Shown piece by piece: positions 30,844 through 39,614 of a stretch of DNA of 58,930 nt. How positions within the stretch are numbered: position 1 is the stretch's first letter; the number at the start of each line of letters is the position of its first letter. Source of the stretch: Erysipelotrichaceae bacterium (lineage in GTDB: Bacteria; Bacillota_I; Bacilli_A; Erysipelotrichales; Erysipelotrichaceae); assembly GCA_017473335.1 (NCBI GenBank), contig JAFULN010000004.1, positions 1 to 58,930 of the forward strand. The letters run 5' to 3'. The translations under genes were made by a program, and so were the position numbers. Under the pieces are notes generated by a model. It worked only from the letters and a program-made list of their open reading frames with translations. It was not told the origin of the DNA and ran no database searches.

Positions 30844-32973
30844 ATGAAAAAGTTATTTATGATTCTTCTTTCTTGTTTGATGGCTGTAAGCGTTGCTGCA
30901 TGTTCATCAACACCTAAGGAAGAAGATAAAATCTACACTGCAGGAACATACACTGCTACTGCTGCTGGCTTTGGCGGAGATGTTACTGTAGAATTGACTG
31001 TTAGCGATACTGAAATTACAGATGTTGTGATTACAGGTGCTAATGAAACTGCTGGAATTGGTGCAAAGGCTATTGAAGATATGGCTGCTGCAATGAAAGA
31101 AGGCAAGACAATTGAAGTAGACGGTATGTCTGGTGCTACAATCACTAGCAATGCTGTTGCTGCTGCTGCAAAGTCTGCATTGGATCAGGCAATGGGTGTT
31201 GCACCTTCTAAAACTGCTCTGACTGATGGTACTTATACTGCAACTGCAGTGAGCTACAGCTGGACTGGTATGATGAGTGGTGAAGTTACTATTACTGATG
31301 GTAAGATTGCAGACATCAAAATCACTGAAGAACATGACAGTGAAACTGGTGAAATTGCTGCAACTGCATTGAATATTCTGCCTGGCAGAATTATTGAAAA
31401 TCAGTCTTTAGCTACTGATGCTGTATCTGGTGCTACTGTTACTTCAAATGCTATTAAGACAATCGTAACTGATGCAATTGAACAGGCTGGCGGCGTTGCT
31501 TCTGAATGGATGGAACCAGTTGCTAAGAGCACTGAAACTGTTAAACTGGAAGGCTATGATGTTGTTGTTGTAGGTCTGGGAGGATCTGGTATCCTGTCTT
31601 ATCTGGCTGCTGCTGAACAGGGCGCAACAGTATTTGGTATCGAAACTGCTGCTAAACTGGGTGGTAACTCTACAACTACTACTGGTCCTATGCTGCTGGG
31701 TTCAATTGGTGAAGCTTACAATGATGTAACATTTGCAGACAAGGATGAAGTATATCAGGTTTGGATGGATTATGTAGAATCTGATGAAAAGGCTGATATC
31801 ATTAAAGAGGCTGTTTACAACAATGATACTCATATCAAGTATTATGTAGACAACTTTGGCTTTGAATTTGCTGGTATGATTCTGAGCTTTGTACGTCCAC
31901 AGTGGTCTCAGTTCTGGACTAGCTATGTTGCAGAAAACGGCGTAAGAAACATCTTTGGTCCTAACAAGACAAATCAGTATGACCGTGCAATGGAAAAGGC
32001 TGTAGAACTGAATGAAAAGAATGACTACATGCTGGAACTGACTGCAGAAGAACTGATTTTTGATGGTGATACTGCTGTAGGTGTTAAGGCTGTGAAGTAT
32101 GATGGTACTACTTATGAAATCTATGGTGATTCAATCATTTTGGCAACTGGTGGTTATGTTGGTAATGCTGAAATGTGTGAAGAACACTGGGGTAGAACTC
32201 TGAATACTGTTGCAGTAACAGTGAATGATGGTACTGGTATTAATATGGGTATCTCTGCTGGTGGTGCGACTTACATGCTGGGTGTTGATCCAATGATTCA
32301 CATTCTGCAGATTCCTAACATGATTAAGAATGATGATTTGACTGCTGATCAGAAGGCTATTTTGTCTGCATTGGCTTTGGCTAAGGGTGAAATGAGCACT
32401 AACGTTTATGGTGAACCTCTGGATCTTACTTTGGTTGAAGCACAGATTCCTAACTATCTGTACTACAATATCTACTCAGAAGCTGAAATCAATGAATTCA
32501 AGACAAATGGTTTAACTGATAACTTTGCAATGGCTACATCAATGTTTATGGGTCAGGGCGGTAAGTTCACTGTTGGTACACCAGTTGAAGATATGGATAC
32601 TATCCTGTCTGTTGGTGCTGAATACGGTAACGTACTGAAGGCTGAAAGTATTAAGGATTTGGCTGCTCAGATTGGTTGTGATGAAGCTACATTGACTGCT
32701 ACTTTAGGTGAAGATGGCGTTTACTATGCTGTTGCATGTGCTGGATACACTTATGGTTCAGTTGGTGGATTGGATGTTGATGTAAACATGAACGTACTGC
32801 GTGAAGATGGTACTCCAATCGCAAACCTGTTTGCAGTTGGTGCTGATTCACAGGGTGTTGAAAATATTGAAGGCAAGGTATACACTCCTTGGGGTGGACA
32901 GGCTCAGTCTTGGACATTTACATCTGGCTATTTAGCTGGACATGCAGCTGCTGCATACGGTCTTTCTAAATAA
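30844..32973 (+). CDS. Flavinylated extracellular reductase, urocanate/fumarate reductase-like
   Basis: A 709-residue secreted lipoprotein with lipobox VAAC at about residue 20. Two FMN_bind domains follow (about 30-118 and 125-218). Each ends in the ApbE flavinylation motif: DGMSGAT near residue 99 and DAVSGAT near 198, the Thr carrying covalent FMN. The rest is an FAD-dependent reductase (VVVVGLGGSGILSYLAAAEQG, and a C-terminal NLFAVGADSQGVENI). Such proteins take electrons from membrane flavin systems and reduce a substrate outside the cell. Substrate unknown. Codon bias suggests high expression. Confidence 0.88.
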   Translation: MKKLFMILLSCLMAVSVAACSSTPKEEDKIYTAGTYTATAAGFGGDVTVELTVSDTEITDVVITGANETAGIGAKAIEDMAAAMKEGKTIEVDGMSGATITSNAVAAAAKSALDQAMGVAPSKTALTDGTYTATAVSYSWTGMMSGEVTITDGKIADIKITEEHDSETGEIAATALNILPGRIIENQSLATDAVSGATVTSNAIKTIVTDAIEQAGGVASEWMEPVAKSTETVKLEGYDVVVVGLGGSGILSYLAAAEQGATVFGIETAAKLGGNSTTTTGPMLLGSIGEAYNDVTFADKDEVYQVWMDYVESDEKADIIKEAVYNNDTHIKYYVDNFGFEFAGMILSFVRPQWSQFWTSYVAENGVRNIFGPNKTNQYDRAMEKAVELNEKNDYMLELTAEELIFDGDTAVGVKAVKYDGTTYEIYGDSIILATGGYVGNAEMCEEHWGRTLNTVAVTVNDGTGINMGISAGGATYMLGVDPMIHILQIPNMIKNDDLTADQKAILSALALAKGEMSTNVYGEPLDLTLVEAQIPNYLYYNIYSEAEINEFKTNGLTDNFAMATSMFMGQGGKFTVGTPVEDMDTILSVGAEYGNVLKAESIKDLAAQIGCDEATLTATLGEDGVYYAVACAGYTYGSVGGLDVDVNMNVLREDGTPIANLFAVGADSQGVENIEGKVYTPWGGQAQSWTFTSGYLAGHAAAAYGLSK

Positions 32974-32978
32974 CATAT

Positions 32979-33004
32979 AAAGACTCTCGCAAGAGAGTCT
33001 TTTT
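32979..33004 (+). terminator. Terminator of the flavinylated reductase gene
   Basis: AAAGACTCTC-GCAA-GAGAGTCTTT is a perfect 10-bp stem with a GNRA loop and T-tract. Confidence 0.88.
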
Positions 33005-33172
33005 CTATGGGATTCTTTTTAAATCATTGGCTTTGAGATTGTAGTAATGTTCACTTGAACCATCAGAATAAGAAATACGTACTGCATAATAGGTCGTTCC
33101 TTTTTCTTCGCTCATGTTGATGATGCGACGAGCAGGAGGAGTTGTCTTTTTCTTTGCATATGTGAATGTCAT
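33005..33172 (-). CDS. Small uncharacterised protein, 55 residues
   Basis: A short soluble protein: a basic N-terminal third, then RRIINMSEEKGTTYYAVRI and SDGSSEHYYNLKAND, which look like a small beta-barrel. The ATG at 33172 has AGAGGTGA upstream at good spacing; an in-frame ATG 63 bases further up lacks such a site. Placed after the nrdDG terminator with a TATACT-like -10, so separately transcribed. Function unknown. Confidence 0.6.
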   Translation of the reverse strand: MTFTYAKKKTTPPARRIINMSEEKGTTYYAVRISYSDGSSEHYYNLKANDLKRIP

Positions 33173-33234
33173 GAAATCACCTCTGTTTGTAGTATATCCA
33201 ATTCTTTGATTTTTAATGTCCTTTCGTTCGGACA

Positions 33235-33261
33235 ATGAAAAAGACTCGCTGTGCGAGTCTT
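33235..33261 (-). terminator. Terminator of nrdDG
   Basis: AAGACTCGC and GCGAGTCTT form a 9-bp stem on the minus strand, followed by TTTTTC and overlapping the nrdG stop. Confidence 0.82.
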
Positions 33262-33781
33262 AAAATTCATAGAGGATTACTTGATTCTCTTTGAGTGATT
33301 TCTGTACATCAATAATTCTCTGGTTTGATGAACCTCTGAATCGTATTGATAAGTCATGAAGTTCTTCCACATATTTACCATCAACCATCACATCAAACAG
33401 AGAAACTAATGGAAGGGTAAAATCGAATTTCTTTGTCATTTCTTCCATGATCTGTTTATCAAAGAGATAACCAGAATAGCACCAGATATCTTTTTCAGGA
33501 TAGAGTTCTTTCACTTTTTGAATGAATGGAAGCAGTGCTTTTTGATTGGCTGGTTCCATCGGTTCTCCACCTAACAAAGATAATCCTTGAATGTAGCTAG
33601 GTTTTAACAAGTCGATGATTTGCTGCTGTGCGGCTTCATCAAACTTATTTCCATAATTGAAGTCCCAAGCTTCCTGATTGAAACAGTTTTTGCAGTGATG
33701 AGTGCATCCGCTCACAAATAATGAGATGCGGATTCCTTCGCCATTGGCAACATCACAGTTTTTAATGGATGCGTAATTCAT
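33260..33781 (-). CDS. nrdG: Anaerobic ribonucleotide reductase activating enzyme
   Basis: A 173-residue radical SAM activase. The iron-sulfur motif is GCTHHCKNC (C-x3-C-x2-C) near residues 25-34, and LLGGEPM is the SAM-binding GGE motif. It installs the glycyl radical on NrdD. The start overlaps the nrdD stop as TAATG, so the genes are coupled. Length is normal for the family. Confidence 0.94.
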   Translation of the reverse strand: MNYASIKNCDVANGEGIRISLFVSGCTHHCKNCFNQEAWDFNYGNKFDEAAQQQIIDLLKPSYIQGLSLLGGEPMEPANQKALLPFIQKVKELYPEKDIWCYSGYLFDKQIMEEMTKKFDFTLPLVSLFDVMVDGKYVEELHDLSIRFRGSSNQRIIDVQKSLKENQVILYEF

Positions 33782-35907
33782 TACAGATGTGTCACCCTAG
33801 CCTTAATTTCTTTTGTCTTACCGACATTCCAGAAGTTTTCACCCAGATAACCGCATGTTCTGCGAGTAACATTCATCTTATGCTTGTCTTTGTTATGACA
33901 GCTTGGGCATTCCCATTCATTGTTGTCGTTGATGATGATTTCACCATCATATCCACATTCATGGCAGTAATCAGATTTTGTATTGAATTCTGCATACTGA
34001 ATATTGTCATAGATGAATTTTACGAGTTCTTCCAGAGCCTTCAGGTTATGTCTCATGTTTGGAATTTCAACATAAGAGATAGCACCGCCAGAACTGATTG
34101 GCTGAAACTGACTTTCAAATTTCAGCTTGCTGAATGCGTCAATATGTTCACGAACATCTACGTGGTAAGAGTTTGTATAATAACCCTTGTCTGTAATGTC
34201 TTCGATTTCTCCAAATCTCTGCTTATCAATTCTTGCGAAACGGTAGCACAGACTTTCTGCAGGTGTTCCATACAGGCCAAATCCAAGTCCGCTTTCAGCT
34301 TTCCATGTTTCACAAGCCATACGCAGACGCTTCATGACTTTCTGTGCGAAGACTTCACCTTCTGGAGTTGTCTGTGATTTACCTGTCATCAGCAGTGTCA
34401 CTTCATACAGACCAATATATCCTAAAGAGATTGTAGAGTAGCCATTCTTTAATAGTGGAGTAATCTTTTCTCCTGGTTTTAATCGTGCAATTGCACCATG
34501 CTGCCAATGAATTGGAGAAACATCTGATGTAACATTCTGCAATGCATGATGACGGCACATCAGAGCTTCATGGCACAGTTCAAGACGTTCACTAAGAAGC
34601 TTCCAGAATTTTTCTTCATCTTTGTTTGCTAAAATGCCAATCTGAGGCAGGTTGATGGAAACAACCCCCTGATTGAAACGGCCTTCAAACTTATAATTAC
34701 CCTGCGCATCTTTCCAAGGAGACAGGAAGCTTCTGCATCCCATTGGAGAGAAGACATTGCCTTCATAGTTTTCACGCATTTTCTTTGCAGAAATATAATC
34801 TGGATACATTCTCTTTGATGAGCATTCAACAGCAAGCTTTGTAATATAATCATATTTACCGCCCTTTAAGCAGTTATGTTCATCCAGTACATAAATCAGT
34901 TTAGGGAAAGCAGGAGTAACATAAACACCCTTTTCATTCTTGATTCCCTGCATTCTTTGTTTCAGAATTTCCTGAACAATCATTGCAGTTTCTTCAATGT
35001 ATGGGTCTTTTTCATCCAGTTCCAAAAACAAAGTGACAAAAGGACTTTGACCATTTGTAGTCATCAGTGTATTAATCTGATACTGAATTGTCTGTACACC
35101 TGCAGATAATTCTGTCTGCAGACGGTCTTCAACGATTTCATTGATCAGCTCTTCACTCATCTGATCACCATGCTTTGTCTTCAGTTCTCTATAGAATTTT
35201 TCCTTTGATACACGCAGGTATTTACCCAAATGCTTCAGGTTGATGGACTGTCCGCCATACTGTGAACTTGCAACAGAAGCAATAATCTGAGTCATAACTG
35301 TACATGCAACCTGGAAGCTCTTAGGTGTTTCAATCAGCTTGCCATTCATCATTGTGCCATTATCAAACATATCTTTGATGTTGATTAGGCAGCAGTTAAA
35401 GATTGGCTGCAGGAAATAATCAGCGTCATGGAAATGGAGAATACCTTCTTCGTGAGCTTTAGAAATGTTTTCAGGAAGCAGCATTCGACGTGTTAAGTCT
35501 TTTGATACTTCACCAGCAATTAAGTCACGCTGTGTTGATGCAGTAACTGCATTCTTATTGGAGTTTTCATCCATAACTTCTTTGTTTGTGTGACGAATTA
35601 ATCCTAAGATAGATTCATCTGTTGTGTTTTGCTGACGTACCAGTGCTCTAGTATAACGATACAGCATATATTTCTTTGCAAGCTCAAACTTTTTCATGTC
35701 CATGAGCTGCTGTTCAATCATATCCTGAATATCTTCTACCAGCATGCGCTTCTTGTTTTGATTTTCCACATAACTTACGATTTCGTTAATCTGTTCCTGA
35801 GTAACGCGTGCTTTATTTGGAAGATCTGAATTTGCCTTCTGAATAGCAGTGACGATTTTTTGACGGTCATATTCTACGCTTCGTCCGTCTCTCTTAATGA
35901 CTTTCAT
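33781..35907 (-). CDS. nrdD: Anaerobic (class III) ribonucleoside-triphosphate reductase
   Basis: A 708-residue enzyme making deoxynucleotides without oxygen. The N-terminal ATP-cone begins MKVIKRDGRSVEYDRQKI. The C-terminal zinc site has CHECG and CPSC, and TCGYLGENFWN near residues 684-694 is the glycyl radical motif. AAGGAG precedes the ATG. Transcribed leftward, divergent from a Crp/Fnr regulator, with palindromes in between that could couple it to oxygen or redox state. Confidence 0.95.
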   Translation of the reverse strand: MKVIKRDGRSVEYDRQKIVTAIQKANSDLPNKARVTQEQINEIVSYVENQNKKRMLVEDIQDMIEQQLMDMKKFELAKKYMLYRYTRALVRQQNTTDESILGLIRHTNKEVMDENSNKNAVTASTQRDLIAGEVSKDLTRRMLLPENISKAHEEGILHFHDADYFLQPIFNCCLINIKDMFDNGTMMNGKLIETPKSFQVACTVMTQIIASVASSQYGGQSINLKHLGKYLRVSKEKFYRELKTKHGDQMSEELINEIVEDRLQTELSAGVQTIQYQINTLMTTNGQSPFVTLFLELDEKDPYIEETAMIVQEILKQRMQGIKNEKGVYVTPAFPKLIYVLDEHNCLKGGKYDYITKLAVECSSKRMYPDYISAKKMRENYEGNVFSPMGCRSFLSPWKDAQGNYKFEGRFNQGVVSINLPQIGILANKDEEKFWKLLSERLELCHEALMCRHHALQNVTSDVSPIHWQHGAIARLKPGEKITPLLKNGYSTISLGYIGLYEVTLLMTGKSQTTPEGEVFAQKVMKRLRMACETWKAESGLGFGLYGTPAESLCYRFARIDKQRFGEIEDITDKGYYTNSYHVDVREHIDAFSKLKFESQFQPISSGGAISYVEIPNMRHNLKALEELVKFIYDNIQYAEFNTKSDYCHECGYDGEIIINDNNEWECPSCHNKDKHKMNVTRRTCGYLGENFWNVGKTKEIKARVTHL

Positions 35908-35986
35908 GCTCTTACTCCTTCTTACTTTATATTAATTATTTTGAATTATTGTATTTTTAGCAGCTTTCGCTACGGAAGCAATCATA

Positions 35987-36003
35987 TCACGTGAAACACG
36001 TGA
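35987..36003. promoter_or_regulatory. Palindrome TCACGTG-AAA-CACGTGA
   Basis: A perfect 7-bp inverted repeat around AAA in the 150-bp region between nrdD and the Crp/Fnr gene. Possible operator. Confidence 0.5.
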
Positions 36004-36007
36004 AACA

Positions 36008-36023
36008 TGTTGCATTTGCAACA
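36008..36023. promoter_or_regulatory. Palindrome TGTTGCA-TT-TGCAACA, probable Crp/Fnr-type site
   Basis: A 7-bp inverted repeat with 2-bp centre, 35 bases before the Crp/Fnr gene's ATG and 4 bases from the other palindrome. Size and symmetry suit a Crp/Fnr dimer, so autoregulation and nrdDG control are plausible. Confidence 0.5.
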
Positions 36024-36057
36024 AAAAGTGGTAACATTTAAGAAAGAGGTGAATTGC

Positions 36058-36675
36058 ATGGGAAAAGCTGAACTGGTGAATGAATTGTATGCAAGACTTA
36101 AAAAAGCAAGCTTTTGCAAGGTTAGAAGATTTAAACGTTCTGAGGTTATTACCAACTATATTCAGCATCGTGATGTATTGCATTGTCTGCTAAGTGGACA
36201 GGCAAATCTGGTGCATTATACGCGCTATGGAGAGGAACAGTTTATTGAAAAATATCATCGTTATGATTACTTTGGAGATGGTTTTCATGATGTGATTTTA
36301 AACAATGAGTATAGTGTGATTGCAAAGCGTGAATGTACTGTTTTTTCTATTAATGTTGCTGAATTAAAAGAACGTCCAGAATATCATCATGAACTGCTTT
36401 TATTCATGGAAATGCTTCAAATTCGTATTCGTGAAATATCTTCTCACAATACAATACTGATTCAGCGCACAACACGAGGTAAAATTCTTGAATTTTTTAG
36501 CTTATTGTCAAGACGTACACTTACGCGTGAGTTTGAACTTCCTATGAGCTATACTGAAATGGCTGTTTATTTGAATGCGGATCGTTCGGCAATGACGCGT
36601 GAACTGTCTCTTTTAGAGAAAGAAGGATTTATTGAAAAGAAAGGTCATCGCATTAGAATTTTAACACAAAGGTGA
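36058..36675 (+). CDS. Crp/Fnr family transcriptional regulator
   Basis: A 205-residue regulator. A cyclic-nucleotide-like beta roll spans residues about 15-110 (HCLLSGQANLVHYTRYGEEQF), followed by a dimer helix and a C-terminal winged helix with LPMSYTEMAVYLNADRSAMTRELSLLEKEGF. No N-terminal Cys cluster of FNR type is present, so an iron-sulfur cluster is unlikely. AGAGGTGAATTGC precedes the ATG. Divergent from nrdDG and perhaps its regulator. Confidence 0.87.
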   Translation: MGKAELVNELYARLKKASFCKVRRFKRSEVITNYIQHRDVLHCLLSGQANLVHYTRYGEEQFIEKYHRYDYFGDGFHDVILNNEYSVIAKRECTVFSINVAELKERPEYHHELLLFMEMLQIRIREISSHNTILIQRTTRGKILEFFSLLSRRTLTREFELPMSYTEMAVYLNADRSAMTRELSLLEKEGFIEKKGHRIRILTQR

Positions 36676-36720
36676 AAAGTTAGGTTTTAGGTAGAAAAAT
36701 CACATTTTTTTGTCATTTTA

Positions 36721-36738
36721 TCACACAAAACATTGTGA
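36721..36738. promoter_or_regulatory. Inverted repeat at the transglycosylase promoter
   Basis: TCACA and TGTGA flank eight bases, seven bases before a TATAAT at 36746-36751. It may be an operator for the Crp/Fnr protein encoded just upstream, although it differs from the palindrome at 36008. Confidence 0.35.
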
Positions 36739-36790
36739 AATCATGTATAATCATTTTTGCGCTGCTTTTTGCGCAGGAAGGAGAGAATTC

Positions 36791-37444
36791 ATGAGACTCA
36801 TCAATCAAGCTGGAAAATTTGTGATGAAACTTGTATTTCTTCTATTTTTAGCGAATGTGATTTATTTTGGCTTGAGTGGATGGATTATGTATAGAGAATG
36901 TGTCATGGAATCTCCAGTGGCACAAAAAGTACAGGAAATAAAAGCTCAGGAAGGGTATGTCTCACTGAATGAAATTTCTAAGGAGTATATTGATGCGTTA
37001 CTGGCATCAGAAGATGCTGTATTTTATGAACACCATGGATTTAATCCGATGTCAACTTTCCGTGCACTTTTAACCAATATTCAGGAGGGTTATTTTGCTG
37101 AGGGCGGAAGTACAATCACTCAGCAGCTGGCGAAGAACCTTTACTTCTCTTTTGATAAAAAAATTGAACGTAAGGTAGCTGAACTTTTCATGGCTTGGGA
37201 AATAGAAGAAGCTTTGGAAAAAGATGAAATTTTGGAAGTGTATCTGAATATTATTTATTATGGTGAAAACTGCTATGGTATTGAACAGGCATCGCAGCAT
37301 TATTATGAAGTAAGTGCTATGGATTTGAATGATGAACAGATTGAAGCACTGGTCATCACGATTAAATCACCTAACAACTATAATCCTAATGTACTGAAAG
37401 ACAGAGAGTCTTTAAAAAGAGTTATTGAATATGTAAATCGATAG
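36791..37444 (+). CDS. Monofunctional peptidoglycan glycosyltransferase
   Basis: A 217-residue GT51 enzyme with one N-terminal transmembrane helix (about residues 12-36) and an extracytoplasmic catalytic domain. Catalytic Glu is in LLASEDAVFYEHHG, and EGGSTITQQLAKNLYF and KDEILEVYLNIIYYGENCYG are the other conserved motifs. No transpeptidase domain, so it polymerises lipid II into glycan chains only. AAGGAGAG precedes the ATG at 36791. Monocistronic with a terminator. Confidence 0.92.
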   Translation: MRLINQAGKFVMKLVFLLFLANVIYFGLSGWIMYRECVMESPVAQKVQEIKAQEGYVSLNEISKEYIDALLASEDAVFYEHHGFNPMSTFRALLTNIQEGYFAEGGSTITQQLAKNLYFSFDKKIERKVAELFMAWEIEEALEKDEILEVYLNIIYYGENCYGIEQASQHYYEVSAMDLNDEQIEALVITIKSPNNYNPNVLKDRESLKRVIEYVNR

Positions 37445-37469
37445 GTCACTTTGTGACCTTTTCTTTTTC
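37443..37469 (+). terminator. Terminator after the transglycosylase gene
   Basis: AGGTCAC-TTT-GTGACCT followed by TTTCTTTTT. Confidence 0.78.
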
Positions 37470-37473
37470 TGAT

Positions 37474-37502
37474 TTGACAAGTATTTCTTTGACTAGTAAA
37501 CT
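37474..37502 (+). promoter_or_regulatory. Promoter of the psuK operon
   Basis: TTGACA (37474-37479), 17 bp, TAAACT (37497-37502), 28 bases before the psuK ATG. Confidence 0.65.
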
Positions 37503-37529
37503 TAAATTAGATCAGGCAAGGTGATTGGA

Positions 37530-38453
37530 ATGACTCAGAAAAAACAGGATTATATATGTGTGATTGGAGCTGTGAATGTTGATATTATTGCAGCATCCTA
37601 TGTTCGCCTGATTCATCAGGATTCAAATCCTGGAACTGTAAAGATTTCTTATGGCGGAGTGGGTAGAAACATTGCTGAAAACCTGTCTCGTTTAGGTCAA
37701 AGAGTAGAACTAATTACTGCGCTGGGTGATGATCTGCATGCAGAAGAAATCAATGATCAGTGTGAAGAACTGAATATTTCTTTGAAACATTCACTGCATG
37801 TTAAGGATGAATCTACATCTATGTACATTTGTATCAATGATGATCGTGGAGAGATGCAGCTAGCAGTTTCTGCGATGGAAATCTATGACAAGATGACACC
37901 GGAATTCTTTGAAACGAAACTGGATGTCATTAATGGGGCATCTGCAGTTGTCATGGATCTGAATTTGTCTGCATCTGCAGTAAAATATCTTTGTAAGTAT
38001 GTAAAAGCACCAATTTTTGTGGATCCTGTATCAACAAGAAAAGCGTTAAAAATCAAATCCTGCCTGAAACAGGTGTATGCGATCAAACCAAATCGTATGG
38101 AAGCAGAATTGATTCTAGGAAGAAAAATAAAGACAGATGAGGATGTTCTGTCTGCTGCAAAACGTTTTCTTGATTTAGGAGTTCAGCGAGTATTTATATC
38201 GCTGGCAGAAAATGGCGTGTGCTATGCGGATGAAGATAGTACAGGATTTGTTCGAGCTGGAAAGCCTCGTGTTGTAAATACAACAGGCTGCGGTGATGCA
38301 TTTATGGCTGGCATGGTCACAGGTTTTGTCCAGCATAAAGAAACAAAAGAATGTGCAGAAATGGGACAGCGCGCAAGCGGGATTTGTTTGAGAACAGAAC
38401 GTGCTGTCAGTATAAATATGAATCTGAAAGAGGTTGAAGGAGATATTTTATGA
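37530..38453 (+). CDS. psuK: PfkB-family pseudouridine kinase
   Basis: A 307-residue ribokinase-fold kinase. ICVIGAVNVDIIAAS opens it, YGGVGRNIAENLSRLG is the first PfkB signature, and VNTTGCGDAFMAGMVTGF holds the catalytic Asp and anion hole. Assignment as pseudouridine kinase rests on the psuG gene downstream. It makes pseudouridine 5'-phosphate, which PsuG cleaves. AAGGTGAT precedes ATG 37530. The stop overlaps the next start (ATGA). Confidence 0.88.
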   Translation: MTQKKQDYICVIGAVNVDIIAASYVRLIHQDSNPGTVKISYGGVGRNIAENLSRLGQRVELITALGDDLHAEEINDQCEELNISLKHSLHVKDESTSMYICINDDRGEMQLAVSAMEIYDKMTPEFFETKLDVINGASAVVMDLNLSASAVKYLCKYVKAPIFVDPVSTRKALKIKSCLKQVYAIKPNRMEAELILGRKIKTDEDVLSAAKRFLDLGVQRVFISLAENGVCYADEDSTGFVRAGKPRVVNTTGCGDAFMAGMVTGFVQHKETKECAEMGQRASGICLRTERAVSINMNLKEVEGDIL

Positions 38454-39612
38454 AATATTTAGATCAAATGAATCAAATATTCAAGTTGATTAAATATAAA
38501 GAAAATCTAACTGAATAGAAGATACTAAAATTGAAAAAATAAAAGAAGAAATTAAAGAAATCGAAGAATTTAATGATGTATTAATATATATTTATAATCA
38601 TGCAAATTTAGAGTATATGTATCTAGCAACCAATCATCTTGAAGATAATTCTCAATTAGCTTATGAATTAGGGTTATTTTGTCAAAAGATACGCATACTT
38701 GAAGAAAATTTAGCGTATAAATATGAATATGTAAAAGCAGAAGTAGATTGTTTCTATTATGCATATAAACATGGATTAGAAGATGCTTTCGATCCTTTAA
38801 TAAATGCGCTTTTATATTTTGCTTCTGCAGATGCTCAATTAAATAATAGAATCAGTGATTATAAAATAATTCTTGAAATACTTAAATTAATCGAACCAAT
38901 GATTAAAGAAACAAGTGAGTTAAATAAAATCCTTTATAGGAAAAGAATAGGCAGGTATCATTATAAACAAGCAAGAATAAAACATGACATTATTAATAAA
39001 AATGATCCATTACAGGTTTTAAGATTATTTGGAGAATATCAAAAAGCATTAAGAGGAAATTATTTAGATGTTATAGATTATTGTTTAGAAATAATGAGTT
39101 ATCCAATATTTGATCAAACAAAAGTAATGAAAGATTTATTCTTGCATTTATATGAGTTTCAAAAATTAAATTATGGTTTCATCAATGACGAAACTTGTAT
39201 GGATGCAATTAATGAATTTAATAAAGAAGATTATAATGAAACTGAATATTTATTAAAAAATATTGATAATAAATATTCTTATTATAATTTAGGTATTTTA
39301 TATAAAAATGGTTATGTAGGTGTTGATGATCAAAAAGCTTTTGATTATTTCTTAAAAGCTTATGAATTGGGAATCATAGAAGCTAGCTACCATTTAGGGG
39401 TTATGTATTCATTAGGAAAAGGATGTAATGTTGATGTTGATCAAGCATTAAAATATGCGAATATCGCATTACAAAATGAATATTATCCTGCTTATGGAAT
39501 TCTTGAAACCATTGATTCCGATAATGTCAAAACTTATCGAGAAATGAAATATCAAAAGATACTTCAAAAATATCCTATATTACCAAAAATAAGTAAAGGA
39601 AATGGAGAATAA
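38450..39612 (+). pseudogene. Sel1-repeat protein, AT-rich, with an N-terminal frameshift
   Basis: AAGGAGAT and ATG at 38450 open a frame (MKYLDQMNQIFKLIKYKENL) that stops at 38516-38518. A second frame, without a start of its own until 38617, runs on to 39612, preceded by a charged helix (EKIKEEIKEIEEFN). Together they would make about 387 residues, so one indel near 38500 splits the gene. The C-terminal part has Sel1/TPR-like repeats (YNLGILYKNGYVGV, YHLGVMYSLGKGCNV). The DNA is far more AT-rich than psuK or psuG, which it separates, suggesting recent insertion. A 331-residue product from 38617 is possible. Confidence 0.6.
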
Positions 39613-39614
39613 TT

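Noticed and set aside
33769-34377. A 202-codon plus-strand open frame inside nrdD
   Set aside because: Antisense to the conserved C-terminal part of NrdD; hydrophobic low-quality product without a start signal.
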